DNA from: Candidatus Wallbacteria bacterium
GTDB lineage: Bacteria; Muiribacteriota; JAQTZZ01
Direction of reading: 5' to 3'
Assembly (NCBI GenBank): GCA_028687545.1
Contig: JAQTZZ010000001.1
Span: forward strand, 170,378-234,377
DNA length: 64,000 nt
Part shown: one piece after another, positions 35,053 to 44,381 of the stretch
Numbering within the stretch: position 1 is the stretch's first letter
Layout: each line of letters opens with the position of its first letter
Made by a program: the position numbers and the translations under genes
The notes under the pieces: model-generated
What the model was told of the DNA's origin: nothing
What the model saw: the letters and a program-made list of their open reading frames with translations, nothing else
Database searches by the model: none

Positions 35053-35162
35053 TACCTTGTAAACGATGTTTCATGTAATGGCATGTTCGATGCAAGAAGT
35101 TGGTAAGTTAGTAGGTTTGTAAGTTTGTATGTAGGGAAACATTGTTTACAGTCTACTAGTGG
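35047..35162. repeat. Octamer array framed by 25-base inverted repeats, copy 3
   Basis: A run of NGTTNGTA units (35098-35136: AGTTGGTA, AGTTAGTA, GGTTTGTA, AGTTTGTA) lies between the convergent protease and lipoprotein genes. It is enclosed by inverted repeats about 25 bases long: ACTAGTACCTTGTAAACG with ATGTTTC on the left (35048-35072), and its complement with few mismatches on the right (about 35137-35161). The left arm overlaps the stop codon of the protease gene. This copy has a single octamer arm, unlike copies 1 and 2. Confidence 0.65.
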
Positions 35163-35165
35163 TCT

Positions 35166-38100
35166 CTAATTCCCTGTGAAATATTCCAGGTCCCTTACCT
35201 CTCCGGGAGGAGTGATCTCGATGTCTCTGAATGACGTCTGGCCAAGTTCGGGATAAACCGGGGCTGGGACTGGAGAAGATATCCGGATGCCGTTGATGTA
35301 AAACAGCATTGCTTCACCCGGTACTCCACCGTTCAGGTTGCAGCTATAGATGCCGTTAGCTCCAACCGAGGAGATGCCTAGTATGGTCCCTGATGCGTTG
35401 TACACGGCAATTTTAGTATCGAATCCTGCCGGTTGCCCGCTGATGCGGGCAGTTCCCTGAATTCCTTCATTGCCTGCTGCGGGACTGGTGTCCGGAATTG
35501 CGACCTCTAAGGAAGTGTGGCTGTAATTTCCGAGATTATCGTATGCGAACAGGAATATGCAGCAGGTGCTCCCTGCCACTTCATTAGTGATGAGGCATGG
35601 CTGATACATACCTTCGGCAGGGTTATTAAAGGTTTTTTTGGGAACGTCGACACCCGGGACCGGAGCTGTGGCACTGGTTTTGAGATAGATTTCAATTTTG
35701 GTCATATCATGCCTGTTTAATTCAGGGATCGGATTCCTGAAGGACAGAGTGAAAGAAGATGTCCCAAAAGGCCGGGCTTCGATAGTGTCTGTAAATGTCG
35801 GGGCCAGATTATCATAAATTACATGAAGAGTTTTGAAGTTTCTGCTGAAGTTTCCGGCCAGATCCCTTGATTTGAACTGGAAGGTATTATCATCCGGCTG
35901 CAGGCTGACCGGGCCATAAGTCCAGCTGGTATTTAGGCCAGCCGCGCAGACCGGGGTCTGGATGCCTTCGCGGTAGATCTCGCAGCCTGCATCTCTGATG
36001 CCTTGAAAGGTGATTGAACTGGAATTGATACGTGAGGAAGTGATCGAAGGAGTCGTGACAATCGTATCAGCAGGAGGGATTGTGTCTACGAAATACCTGT
36101 AAGAGGTATTTGCTGCCATCTGATTGGAAGTGAGATCCTGTCCCCCTGAAATCGACAGGATTTCAAAAGTGTTGTCATTGCCGCTGCCATCGATGATGAT
36201 CAGCCCGGACCAGATTTTTCCGGAGTAATTCACCTGCTGGTCTACGGCATGGCTCCCAAGTGTAACCGCCAGAGGGGTGCTCGACATGTCTTCGCTGAAT
36301 GTGATGGTGAATGTATAGGTGGCCTGCATGAGGTAAGTCACTTCATTGGTTGTGACAGGTCCGCTTTGATTGGTTGTGACTGCCACATTGGCTACTATCG
36401 GCAAAGCATCTCCCAGGAAAGAAAAACATCCCGCTGATGGAGAGATCGTGCTTTGAGTTGAAAGATCATGGACATTGTTTATCTGAAGGTTGTAAGTAAC
36501 ACTGCTCTGAGACTGGGTTGAAAGTAGAAATGTCTTGCACGTCGCATCGGAATCATCGCGGGACACACTGGTCACGCTCAGGCCGCTGATGGAATAGTTG
36601 GCAGGATTCAAAGCGTCATACTGGTCCAGCGGACTCGAATTGACCGGAGTCATGGAATAGACAATTCTGACCGTATTGTTGGAAGCAGCGGCTGCGTTCA
36701 ACAAGGCCAGGCCTGCGGAGCCGTCGTAGCTGTGGGAATAGAGGGGCATTGCGTTACCCAGCAGGTCGCGGATGTTCCGGATTGTCATGATGTAGCTGAT
36801 TGTCTGCTGAACCGCAGTGGTAAGAATTACGGTTTTCGCTTCCTGAGTATCCTGAAGATTAGCCGAAGATATGGCAAGACTTGTTCCGGACGGACCGGTG
36901 ATGAGATAGTTGGCTGGATTGGAGGCGTCCTGAGCATTGACTCGCTCGTCGAAAACAATGCGCACGCTGACCGGGGAGACAGCCATCACGCTTTGGATCT
37001 GCGGCGGACGCGGGGTAGCGGTAAACACGTTCTGGTAGTATTTGACCAGACCGCTCCTGCATCCGACTTTAAGAGTCAGTTTATAGGTGGTTTCCTGGGT
37101 GATGGGGGTGGCGTTATTGTATAGCAGTGGATATACAATTTTATCGTTCCAGTTATGAACCTTGTCTTCTGAAATCAGGGTAATCGGTTCGAGCGAATTC
37201 CCGGCAGTCAGCAGCACTTTGAAATTCCTGTCCAGGCTGTCTGACACTGACTGCTGGAGATTGTTTACTGTGAGAGTCAGGCTGTCGTTTTTTTCGAAGT
37301 AATTCGAACTGCCTTCGCTGTTGGTAAGAGTGTAGAAATTGCCAAGCAGACTGACATCGGAATAGCGGAAGGTTTTCGTGACTGACTTGGTTTTGAGCAC
37401 TCCTGCCAGATAATACTTGGCGACAAGTGCCAGGGTGAAATCCCCATCATTGTAAATGTCAAGAGGAGCATTAAAATCCATGCTGAAGGATTGTCCGGCA
37501 AAACTCGCGTTCACTCTCACGATGTTGCCGATGCTCACAGCACTTCCGGTTGTGTTTGAAATGCTGTTGATTACAGGAGCAGCAGGATCTGAGGCAAGTT
37601 CGACATTAGGGAGTGTCTGGGAGCAGGTGCTGTTCCCAGGAGAGATTGTTGCATAGAGTGCGACTGAAGTATTGGAAGCAGGTCTGACCAGGATATCGAA
37701 TGAGCAGGAACTGCAATTCCGGATAGGGACGAGGCTGTCCGTGGTGTCGTCGATGGCTGTAACCAGGACTTTCAGGTTCCCTGCCTGCAGGTTGGGAACA
37801 TCAAAGCAATCTGTGACTTCAGCTGTATCAAAAGTGTGAGAAAATACTTGAACTGCACCTGAGGAACTGTCTCTGGAGAATCCGGTGGCTTTATCGATCA
37901 GGACCATTTTAAGGGTGGCAATTTTGGCGTTTTTGGCAGACGCTCTGGCAGTTACATTCAGGCGAAGGGTGCTGTTCTGGTCGAAATCACGGGTTTCCTG
38001 GCTGCTCCCATTGAGACAGGAGACTATGGCTAGATAGGGCGGATTGTAATATTGGGGGTGGTATTCATTCAGCATCAGGTCCGCGGTCTGCCTGATGCTG

Positions 38101-38726
38101 TCGAAATACGAAGGTGTGGGAGAATTGTTCAGAAGGGTATTCAGAAGGGCGGTTTGAGTTCCAGCGTCCGACTGGATGACAGTGGCTGCCGCTTTGGACA
38201 GATCATAGGTGCCGACAAAGTTGAATTGCTCGTCAAACATTTCTGCGAAAGAAGCCGGATTCGGCAGGTCGAGCTGAATTTTCTGCAGGCTGCCTGCTGC
38301 GACCCCTTTCACCAGTGTAAGATTGATCTGCTTATCAGGTGAGGATTCAGGATAGGTGAGCAGAGTCAATGCCACTCTCTGGCCGGTGGTGAATTCCAGC
38401 GGGAAATAAAGATTCTTATTACTGGCCGGAAGCACCATGCCCATGTATTTTCCTCCAGGCAGGTCAGTCAGGCAGAAACCTCCCTGACTATCGGTAGTGG
38501 TAGCGAAAGAACAGGATGGATTGAAGAGGATTACTGTGGACTGGGAATAGCTGCTCGCATGTTCCGGAGCGAAGCTGCCCCCGGAAAGTGCAGGCCCCGG
38601 GATTGCACCTAGCAGGAAGCCGATCGGAGGTCCGGGTTCCTCGGACAGTCCGCCGCCCATGCAGCCATGAAACAGAGTCAGGAGTAAAAATATGAAAACG
38701 CACAGGAGAAGGATGATTTTTGACAT
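35166..38726 (-). CDS. Giant multidomain surface lipoprotein, Ig-like
   Basis: The start is ATG 38726, preceded by GAGGA at four bases. The 1186-residue product has a signal (SKIILLLCVFIFLLLTLFHG) ending in a lipobox-like FHGC with Cys22, so it is probably a lipoprotein. The body is beta-rich and repetitive. It contains Big-type or Ig-like strands such as MAVSPVSVRIVFDERVNAQDA (near residue 590, conveying a bacterial Ig motif with V-R-I-x-F-D). Asp/Asn-rich loops and repeated TPPxxTV-type segments follow, and a carboxypeptidase-regulatory-like domain at the end (GIQGTARISGQPAG). No enzyme site is apparent. It is convergent with the giant protease and may be its substrate or neighbour at the surface; that is inference. 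Confidence 0.7.
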   Translation of the reverse strand: MSKIILLLCVFIFLLLTLFHGCMGGGLSEEPGPPIGFLLGAIPGPALSGGSFAPEHASSYSQSTVILFNPSCSFATTTDSQGGFCLTDLPGGKYMGMVLPASNKNLYFPLEFTTGQRVALTLLTYPESSPDKQINLTLVKGVAAGSLQKIQLDLPNPASFAEMFDEQFNFVGTYDLSKAAATVIQSDAGTQTALLNTLLNNSPTPSYFDSIRQTADLMLNEYHPQYYNPPYLAIVSCLNGSSQETRDFDQNSTLRLNVTARASAKNAKIATLKMVLIDKATGFSRDSSSGAVQVFSHTFDTAEVTDCFDVPNLQAGNLKVLVTAIDDTTDSLVPIRNCSSCSFDILVRPASNTSVALYATISPGNSTCSQTLPNVELASDPAAPVINSISNTTGSAVSIGNIVRVNASFAGQSFSMDFNAPLDIYNDGDFTLALVAKYYLAGVLKTKSVTKTFRYSDVSLLGNFYTLTNSEGSSNYFEKNDSLTLTVNNLQQSVSDSLDRNFKVLLTAGNSLEPITLISEDKVHNWNDKIVYPLLYNNATPITQETTYKLTLKVGCRSGLVKYYQNVFTATPRPPQIQSVMAVSPVSVRIVFDERVNAQDASNPANYLITGPSGTSLAISSANLQDTQEAKTVILTTAVQQTISYIMTIRNIRDLLGNAMPLYSHSYDGSAGLALLNAAAASNNTVRIVYSMTPVNSSPLDQYDALNPANYSISGLSVTSVSRDDSDATCKTFLLSTQSQSSVTYNLQINNVHDLSTQSTISPSAGCFSFLGDALPIVANVAVTTNQSGPVTTNEVTYLMQATYTFTITFSEDMSSTPLAVTLGSHAVDQQVNYSGKIWSGLIIIDGSGNDNTFEILSISGGQDLTSNQMAANTSYRYFVDTIPPADTIVTTPSITSSRINSSSITFQGIRDAGCEIYREGIQTPVCAAGLNTSWTYGPVSLQPDDNTFQFKSRDLAGNFSRNFKTLHVIYDNLAPTFTDTIEARPFGTSSFTLSFRNPIPELNRHDMTKIEIYLKTSATAPVPGVDVPKKTFNNPAEGMYQPCLITNEVAGSTCCIFLFAYDNLGNYSHTSLEVAIPDTSPAAGNEGIQGTARISGQPAGFDTKIAVYNASGTILGISSVGANGIYSCNLNGGVPGEAMLFYINGIRISSPVPAPVYPELGQTSFRDIEITPPGEVRDLEYFTGN

Positions 38727-38820
38727 CAAATCCTCTGTAGGAAATAGTAGTGAGCGATATTATAACAGGAAGGTCCAGTGATGACAAAGCCTATGACTGC
38801 GGAAAACCTGATCATCCGGT

Positions 38821-40884
38821 TCAGAAATCATACTGCCTCATGATCGGCTTGATCTTTTTTTTATCATAGTCATACATGAGTTTCGTCGACTTGTCCTGCT
38901 CGCCTTTCATGAACACTTCGAACCAGACGTCTTTGTCCTTGGTGTTATAGGTAACTTTGGAGTCGAAGCAGTGCAGGTCATAATTCAGGTCATAGTTCAG
39001 CGAAGTGAATGTCGCAGTAGTATAGTCGTATCTTGTGCCGACTGAGAGATGCGCTTTAGGAGTCAGCGGTTTCACCTTGAAATCAACGTTCCCGTTCAGA
39101 TCCTTCATCTTGTTTGTCTGCGAGTCGTAACTTGTGGAAAGTGTCAGCCCGAAACGCAGAAAATCGTCTTTTGGTTTCAAAGAGAACTGGGAATAAATGT
39201 CGGTCATGTGCAGATCGAGGTTTGGAATCTGATCCAGGCGTGAATTACCGAGATCATAGTCGGTTTTCAGATAAATGCTCCATGAGTTATTGCAGTTTGT
39301 GGGACCGTTCAGCCTGAAATCCGAATAAGCTCCTCCGAATTTCTTGGTGTCGAAATCGTAGGAAGTGGAAAAAAGCTTGAGACTGTAACGGTCCTGATTG
39401 AAATCAAAGCCGAAGAACAGCGACTCTCTCCCGGTTTCATTGTCGAATCTGAAAGGCGATTCTGATCCGTTCACTGTCTTTTTGTCATAGCGGAAGGAGC
39501 TTCTGAATCCATTCAGGTCCTGATCGAGCTGCAGGCGTAAATCTCCTACCTGCATCAGATCCTCGGTGGAGTAGTAGTTCAGCAGCCAGTCTTCATTGAC
39601 TCTCAGAGTGAATGGGAATTTCTTTCCCCCTTTCAGCGGGTCAAAGCTGAGCGAGTTCCGGAGAGCGTATTTGTTCCCTTCGAAAGGGTTCATGCCTGTC
39701 TGATGATAAGAAGCCAGCAGCAGGTCCTGATTCATGCTGGTGGAAAACAGTTTGAACTTCTGGCCTGGCAGAGTCAGATCCGCTTCCGGTTTCTTCTTCA
39801 GCATCGAATAATAATCATCACCCTTGTATTTTTCTCCGTCCAGGTCCTTGCGGTCGTTGTATCGGAGATTGAGGCCGAGATTCTGCTTCATGACAGGCAG
39901 TGTCCCGTGCATGTCGCTGTTGATCGTGAGCTCCTGGTTCGCATAGTCGTTCCAGTATTTCAGGGAAGAAAAGGCGAGCTGGAGATTTCCGGAATCAGAA
40001 CCCTGCCTGGTCTGGTAATTTAGATTCAGATGTTTGTCTTTCTGATGGCTCTTGTCGTCGTTGTCGAAGCCGTAACTATAATTCAGGCTGTTGTCCGGAT
40101 TGAGTGTCAGGTTTTCCGACACAGAGAAACTGGGTCCTCTGCGTTGATAATAACTAAGGTTGGCGTTGCCGTTGCGGTTTTCGTTGACCGTATAAGGGAA
40201 ATAGATTTTTCCATAGGTGCCGTTATACCTGGAATAGCCGAATTTCTGCTTGAAAAGCTTGGGTTTGTCCTTGAGGTCCGTATACTGACGCTTCTGGCTC
40301 TTGATCAGCTTGCCTTTGAAATAGACATTCATGTCATTGATTTCCATGTGATCACCGTATTTGATGGAAATCTGACTGGCAGTGATTTTATAATCAGGGT
40401 CGGTGAGGTCGCAGGTGGTGAGAGTAAGATTTTTGGCTTCCATGTAGCTGGGAGAAAAATTCAGGGTTTCAGCGCTGATGATCTGGTCTCCCCGGAAAAC
40501 CATAGCCTGCTTCAGATAACCTTCACCGGTTTTCAGGTCATAGAAAATGAATTCCCCGGTATTTTTTTCCTCACCCTGCCAGAAAACAACGTCCCCATAG
40601 GCGAACAATTTGTTCTCTTTGATGTTGGCCTGGATCGTCTGGGCATTGATGTTCATGTCGGCGTTGAAGGCCTGAGCCGAGCCCTTGACGATCACATCAT
40701 TGGTTCTTGTGCCGTATTCCAGGTAATCGCCGATGATCACGATTTTTTTATTGGTAAGCGCGTCCGATGCGGCAGACAAGTTCGAGATAATGGCGACTGT
40801 GAGCAGAATCAGCAGAAATCGAAAACTGTCAGAAGTTTTCGAGTCCGAAACCTTCGTGCAGCAGGAGCACGACCTTTTCGACAT
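38821..40884 (-). CDS. LptD/OstA-like outer-membrane LPS-assembly protein
   Basis: The 687-residue product has an N-terminal signal (FRFLLILLTVAIISNLSAA). An OstA/LptA-like N-domain follows (KIVIIGDYLEYGTRTNDVIVKG; NAQTIQANIKENKLFAYGDV). From about residue 250 there is a long beta-barrel part dense in Asn, Asp, Tyr and alternating hydrophobics. It transports or assembles lipopolysaccharide in the outer membrane, supporting a diderm cell. The start is uncertain: ATG 40884 lies inside the 3' end of lysC (56-base overlap), and no ribosome site is visible there. The N-terminal CCT-cysteine segment in front of the signal is unusual. It is the last gene of the gcv-thr-lys operon. Confidence 0.75.
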   Translation of the reverse strand: MSKRSCSCCTKVSDSKTSDSFRFLLILLTVAIISNLSAASDALTNKKIVIIGDYLEYGTRTNDVIVKGSAQAFNADMNINAQTIQANIKENKLFAYGDVVFWQGEEKNTGEFIFYDLKTGEGYLKQAMVFRGDQIISAETLNFSPSYMEAKNLTLTTCDLTDPDYKITASQISIKYGDHMEINDMNVYFKGKLIKSQKRQYTDLKDKPKLFKQKFGYSRYNGTYGKIYFPYTVNENRNGNANLSYYQRRGPSFSVSENLTLNPDNSLNYSYGFDNDDKSHQKDKHLNLNYQTRQGSDSGNLQLAFSSLKYWNDYANQELTINSDMHGTLPVMKQNLGLNLRYNDRKDLDGEKYKGDDYYSMLKKKPEADLTLPGQKFKLFSTSMNQDLLLASYHQTGMNPFEGNKYALRNSLSFDPLKGGKKFPFTLRVNEDWLLNYYSTEDLMQVGDLRLQLDQDLNGFRSSFRYDKKTVNGSESPFRFDNETGRESLFFGFDFNQDRYSLKLFSTSYDFDTKKFGGAYSDFRLNGPTNCNNSWSIYLKTDYDLGNSRLDQIPNLDLHMTDIYSQFSLKPKDDFLRFGLTLSTSYDSQTNKMKDLNGNVDFKVKPLTPKAHLSVGTRYDYTTATFTSLNYDLNYDLHCFDSKVTYNTKDKDVWFEVFMKGEQDKSTKLMYDYDKKKIKPIMRQYDF

Positions 40885-42043
40885 CCGCGGCATTAACAAC
40901 AATTGTGACCTTGATTTCCGAGGTACTTACCATATAAATCGGTATTTTCCTCTCAGAAAGAAGACTCATGATCCGGAAAATCACACCGGATTTCTCCCTG
41001 AGACCGGAGCCGACGATGGAAACAGTGCCCACTTCCACGTCCCAGATGATCTTTTCATAAAGGTCTGCAAGAGTTTCAAGCACTTTGACAGCTGAAACGA
41101 TCTTGTCACGCTTGACCAGAAAAACCAGGTTTTCCAGGCCATCGTATGTGATATTGTCCATCAGGAATTCGATGTTGATGCCGGATTTTTCGATTTCGGA
41201 GAGAATTTTGAGGCTGGAGTTGCTTTTCTGATCAAGTCCCAGCACCGAGATTTTGGCTTCCTGCTTGCTGTAAGTTATTCCCTTTATCCTGTTGTCTTCC
41301 ATTTCGCTGCCTTTTGAAATCAAGGTACCCTCCCCTTCCTCGAATGTGGAACGCCGGTAGATTCTGATGCCATGGTTTTTGGCAAGGTCCAGAGCCCTGA
41401 AATTGATGACTTTGGCGCCTGCGGCAGAAAGTTCATACATTTCTTCATAGCTGATCTCCCGAAGCAGCCTGGCTTTGGGAACGATCCTCGGGTCAGCGGT
41501 ATAGACACCGAGCACGTCGGTGCAGAGGACGCATTCCCGGGCATCCAGGGCATGCGCGATCGCAACGGCCGTAGTATCCGAACCTCCCCGGCCGAGGGTG
41601 GTGATGTTTCTGTTCCGGTCTATGCCCTGAAATCCGGTGATCACCGGTGTCACTCCTTCATTGAGAAGCTGCCTGACGGATTCGGTATTTTCAATCGTCT
41701 TGATATGCGCGTTGCCGAAGTTGCTGTCAGTCAGTAGGCCCAGCTGGAATGCGCTCAGGGAAACAGATTTTACGGAAATTCCGCCTAAAACGGCGGACAG
41801 AATCGCAGCCGAGATATTCTCTCCGCATGAGAGCAGGGCGTCAAGTTCGCGCGGCGCGGGAACCGGGTAGTAAGACCTGGCTGTTTTGATCAGTTCATCA
41901 GTAGTATTGCCTTGGGCAGATACTACTACCAGGATCTTTTCGCCGCTGTCCTTGATTTTTTTGATTTTCTCCGCCACGCGCATCACGCGGTCAGGGTCAG
42001 AGAGAGAACTGCCTCCGAACTTGTAAATTACGATCCCGCTCAT
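40829..42043 (-). CDS. lysC: Aspartate kinase
   Basis: This 404-residue enzyme phosphorylates aspartate in the first step of the lysine, threonine and methionine pathway. The kinase signature KFGGSSLSDPDRVM is at residues 8-21. The aspartate site ITTLGRGGSDTTAVAIAHAL is near residue 148. Two ACT domains follow (KISVLGLDQ near residue 260 and VSIVGSGLREKSGVIFRIMSLL near 345), the usual feedback site. Length matches the family. The start overlaps thrB by four bases (ATGA). Its 3' end overlaps lptD. Confidence 0.95.
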   Translation of the reverse strand: MSGIVIYKFGGSSLSDPDRVMRVAEKIKKIKDSGEKILVVVSAQGNTTDELIKTARSYYPVPAPRELDALLSCGENISAAILSAVLGGISVKSVSLSAFQLGLLTDSNFGNAHIKTIENTESVRQLLNEGVTPVITGFQGIDRNRNITTLGRGGSDTTAVAIAHALDARECVLCTDVLGVYTADPRIVPKARLLREISYEEMYELSAAGAKVINFRALDLAKNHGIRIYRRSTFEEGEGTLISKGSEMEDNRIKGITYSKQEAKISVLGLDQKSNSSLKILSEIEKSGINIEFLMDNITYDGLENLVFLVKRDKIVSAVKVLETLADLYEKIIWDVEVGTVSIVGSGLREKSGVIFRIMSLLSERKIPIYMVSTSEIKVTIVVNAADVEKVVLLLHEGFGLENF

Positions 42044-42951
42044 ATGGCCGTGATGCCCCTCGTGGAAACAGGCACATCGATCACGCTCACTTTGATCTGA
42101 TGCTGCTTGAGAAGCCTGGTGATCTTTTTGATCTGTTCCTGGTAGCAGTGGTCGCGGTCAAAGAAACAGACGAAGGACGGTCCGTCGTTGCAGAAGCTGA
42201 CTCCATAAGTGTCAGGGGCGGTGGAAAGGGAGAGGAATACTTCTCTGATGCCGGGAAAGCAGGACATGCGATGCGAGTTTACCAGCTGGTCCGCGAAGGC
42301 CAGTTTCAACACTTCAGTCCGCTTGCACATCATGCCCAGCGCGAGAAGGGTGGCATGTGAAATATTGAAATTGGCATTTTCCAGACTCACTTTCTTGGGA
42401 ATGCTTTTCCTGACTGCCTGTGGATTGAAAGTGGGAACTTCAGGTACGAAGACCACAGGTTTCATCTGCTCCGGGAGAGGAAAACTGGTGTAGATTTCCG
42501 CATAGCGCTCCACGATCGCAAAATTACCCAGAAAGGCGGCTGCGACATTACTGGCGCTTCCTACTTTCCGGGCGGCCATGCTGATCAGTTTTTCCACTTC
42601 AAACGGTTGCCTGAGCAGCTGATTGGCTCCGAAGATTCCGGCGGCCACAGCCCCGGAAAAGCTGCCCAGCCCTTTGCCGATGGGAATGTTGTTTTCCAGC
42701 CTGATCTCGAGTCCGGACAGGGATTCCCCGCATTTTTCAAACACCAGATCCGCAGCTTTGTAAACGACGCTGGCTGCGTCCTTGGGGAGAAATTCGGCAC
42801 CCTGGCCTGTGATTTCCACCTTCAGACCCATGGGGATGATTTTCATCTCCACATAATTGTAATGGGCAAGCGCCAGGCCAAAGGTATCGTATCCGGGCCC
42901 GAGGTTTCCGCAGAGGGTTGGAACTTCTAATCTGACTGAGCCTGAAATCAT
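42040..42951 (-). CDS. thrB: Homoserine kinase
   Basis: This 303-residue GHMP kinase converts homoserine to O-phosphohomoserine for threonine. The opening VRLEVPTLCGNLGPGYDTFGLAL and the phosphate loop ENNIPIGKGLGSFSGAVAAGI (residues near 82-102) are typical; the loop reads GSFSG where many members have GSSAA. The C-terminal GVSFCNDGPSFVCFF is the third GHMP motif. It overlaps gcvPB by four bases upstream and lysC by four downstream. No threonine synthase or homoserine dehydrogenase is seen in the window. Confidence 0.93.
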   Translation of the reverse strand: MISGSVRLEVPTLCGNLGPGYDTFGLALAHYNYVEMKIIPMGLKVEITGQGAEFLPKDAASVVYKAADLVFEKCGESLSGLEIRLENNIPIGKGLGSFSGAVAAGIFGANQLLRQPFEVEKLISMAARKVGSASNVAAAFLGNFAIVERYAEIYTSFPLPEQMKPVVFVPEVPTFNPQAVRKSIPKKVSLENANFNISHATLLALGMMCKRTEVLKLAFADQLVNSHRMSCFPGIREVFLSLSTAPDTYGVSFCNDGPSFVCFFDRDHCYQEQIKKITRLLKQHQIKVSVIDVPVSTRGITAI

Positions 42952-44381
42952 GTGCAGCCATACCGCAGCTCAGGTTTTCTGGCTGCAGTGACTTCATCCA
43001 GCCGCCTTACAGGAGTGGTCACAGGGGCGTTCTTGAGAAGGTCGGGAGAGCTGTCGGCTTCAGTCCGGATTTTTTTCATGATTTCAGCGAACAGATCCAG
43101 ATTTTCCCGGCTCTCTGTTTCAGTGGGTTCCACCATGATGGCTTCTTTCACGATCAGCGGGAAATAGATAGTCGGGGCGTGGCAGCCATAATCCAGAAGA
43201 CGTTTGGCAATGTCCAGAGTGTGGATGCCATTGGGAAGATTTGCTCCTGACAGCACGAATTCGTGCATGCAGTGCTGAGAAAATTCGCGTTTGTAATATG
43301 CTTCCAGTTTTTTCAGCAGGTAGTTGGCATTGAGCACTGCGGTCTCAGAGGCTTCCTTGAGACCGGCCGCTCCAAGCATGCGGATGTAGGTGTAGGATTT
43401 TACCATCACCAGGAAGTTACCCCAGAATCCCATCATCTTACCGATCGAGTGGGGCAGGCTGAAATCCAGGAAGTACTTTCCGTCTTTTTTTCCGGCTACA
43501 GGCACAGGGAGAAAGTCTTTGAGTTTTTCCGCCACTCCGACCGGTCCGGAACCTGGTCCTCCTCCGCCGTGTGGAGCGCCGAAGGTTTTGTGCAGATTGA
43601 GGTGCACAATGTCGAATCCCATGTCATAGGGGCGGCATTTTCCCATCACTGCATTGAGATTGGCTCCGTCGTAATGCACCAGGCCGTTCTGTTGATGGAT
43701 GATTGAGGCGATTTCCATGATGTTTCCATCGAAAAGACCAAGGGTGTTGGGATTCGTGATCATCAGTCCGGCAGTGTTTTCGTTTACTGCGGCCCGCAGC
43801 CCAGCCAGATCCACCCATCCTCTTTCATCTGATTTCACTTCTACTACCTTGAATCCGGCCATGGCTACGCTGGCCGGATTAGTGCCATGGGCTGAGTCAG
43901 GAATGATGATTTCATTTTTATGCAGGTTTTTATTCACCTGATGGTATTTCTTGATAATCAGGAGACCGGTCAGTTCTCCTGAAGCCCCGGCTGCCGGCTG
44001 CAGGGAACAGGCTTTCATGCCTGTGATTTCCTTGAGATATTCCTGCAGTTCGAAGATTATCTGCAGGACTCCCTGAGATGCATGGGCAGGGACCAGAGGA
44101 TGCAGACAGGCGAACTCCGGAAGCGAGGATGTCTTTTCGTTGAGTTTCGGATTGTATTTCATGGTACAGGAACCCAGCGGGTAGAAGCCGCTGTCCACCC
44201 CGAAATTCAAGGAAGACAGGCGCGTGAAATGGCGCACAGCTTCGACTTCAGAAACTTCAGGAATCGGGATGCCGTTCCGTTTCATCCCTTTGGACAGTTC
44301 TGCAGCTTTCCCTGCAGATTTCGGAAATCTCAGCGCCCGTTTTCCGGTCTGATGATATGCATGAATCAGTTTTTCCTTCAT
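42948..44381 (-). CDS. gcvPB: Glycine dehydrogenase (decarboxylating), subunit 2
   Basis: This 477-residue PLP enzyme is the C-terminal half of P-protein. Lys265 in LNLHKTFGAPHGGGGPGSGP is the Schiff-base lysine. The glycine-rich loop and PCSMKYNP-type signature (GSCTMKYNPKLNE at residues 70-82) are present. With GcvPA it decarboxylates glycine and passes the aminomethyl group to GcvH. Start and stop overlap neighbours by four bases on both sides, so the gene is fully coupled. Confidence 0.96.
   Translation of the reverse strand: MKEKLIHAYHQTGKRALRFPKSAGKAAELSKGMKRNGIPIPEVSEVEAVRHFTRLSSLNFGVDSGFYPLGSCTMKYNPKLNEKTSSLPEFACLHPLVPAHASQGVLQIIFELQEYLKEITGMKACSLQPAAGASGELTGLLIIKKYHQVNKNLHKNEIIIPDSAHGTNPASVAMAGFKVVEVKSDERGWVDLAGLRAAVNENTAGLMITNPNTLGLFDGNIMEIASIIHQQNGLVHYDGANLNAVMGKCRPYDMGFDIVHLNLHKTFGAPHGGGGPGSGPVGVAEKLKDFLPVPVAGKKDGKYFLDFSLPHSIGKMMGFWGNFLVMVKSYTYIRMLGAAGLKEASETAVLNANYLLKKLEAYYKREFSQHCMHEFVLSGANLPNGIHTLDIAKRLLDYGCHAPTIYFPLIVKEAIMVEPTETESRENLDLFAEIMKKIRTEADSSPDLLKNAPVTTPVRRLDEVTAARKPELRYGCT

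Noticed and set aside
40030..40896. 288-codon open frame on the plus strand opposite lptD
   Set aside because: Its length comes from the biased codons of the beta-barrel gene on the other strand; the residues show no fold and the minus-strand LptD reading is well supported.
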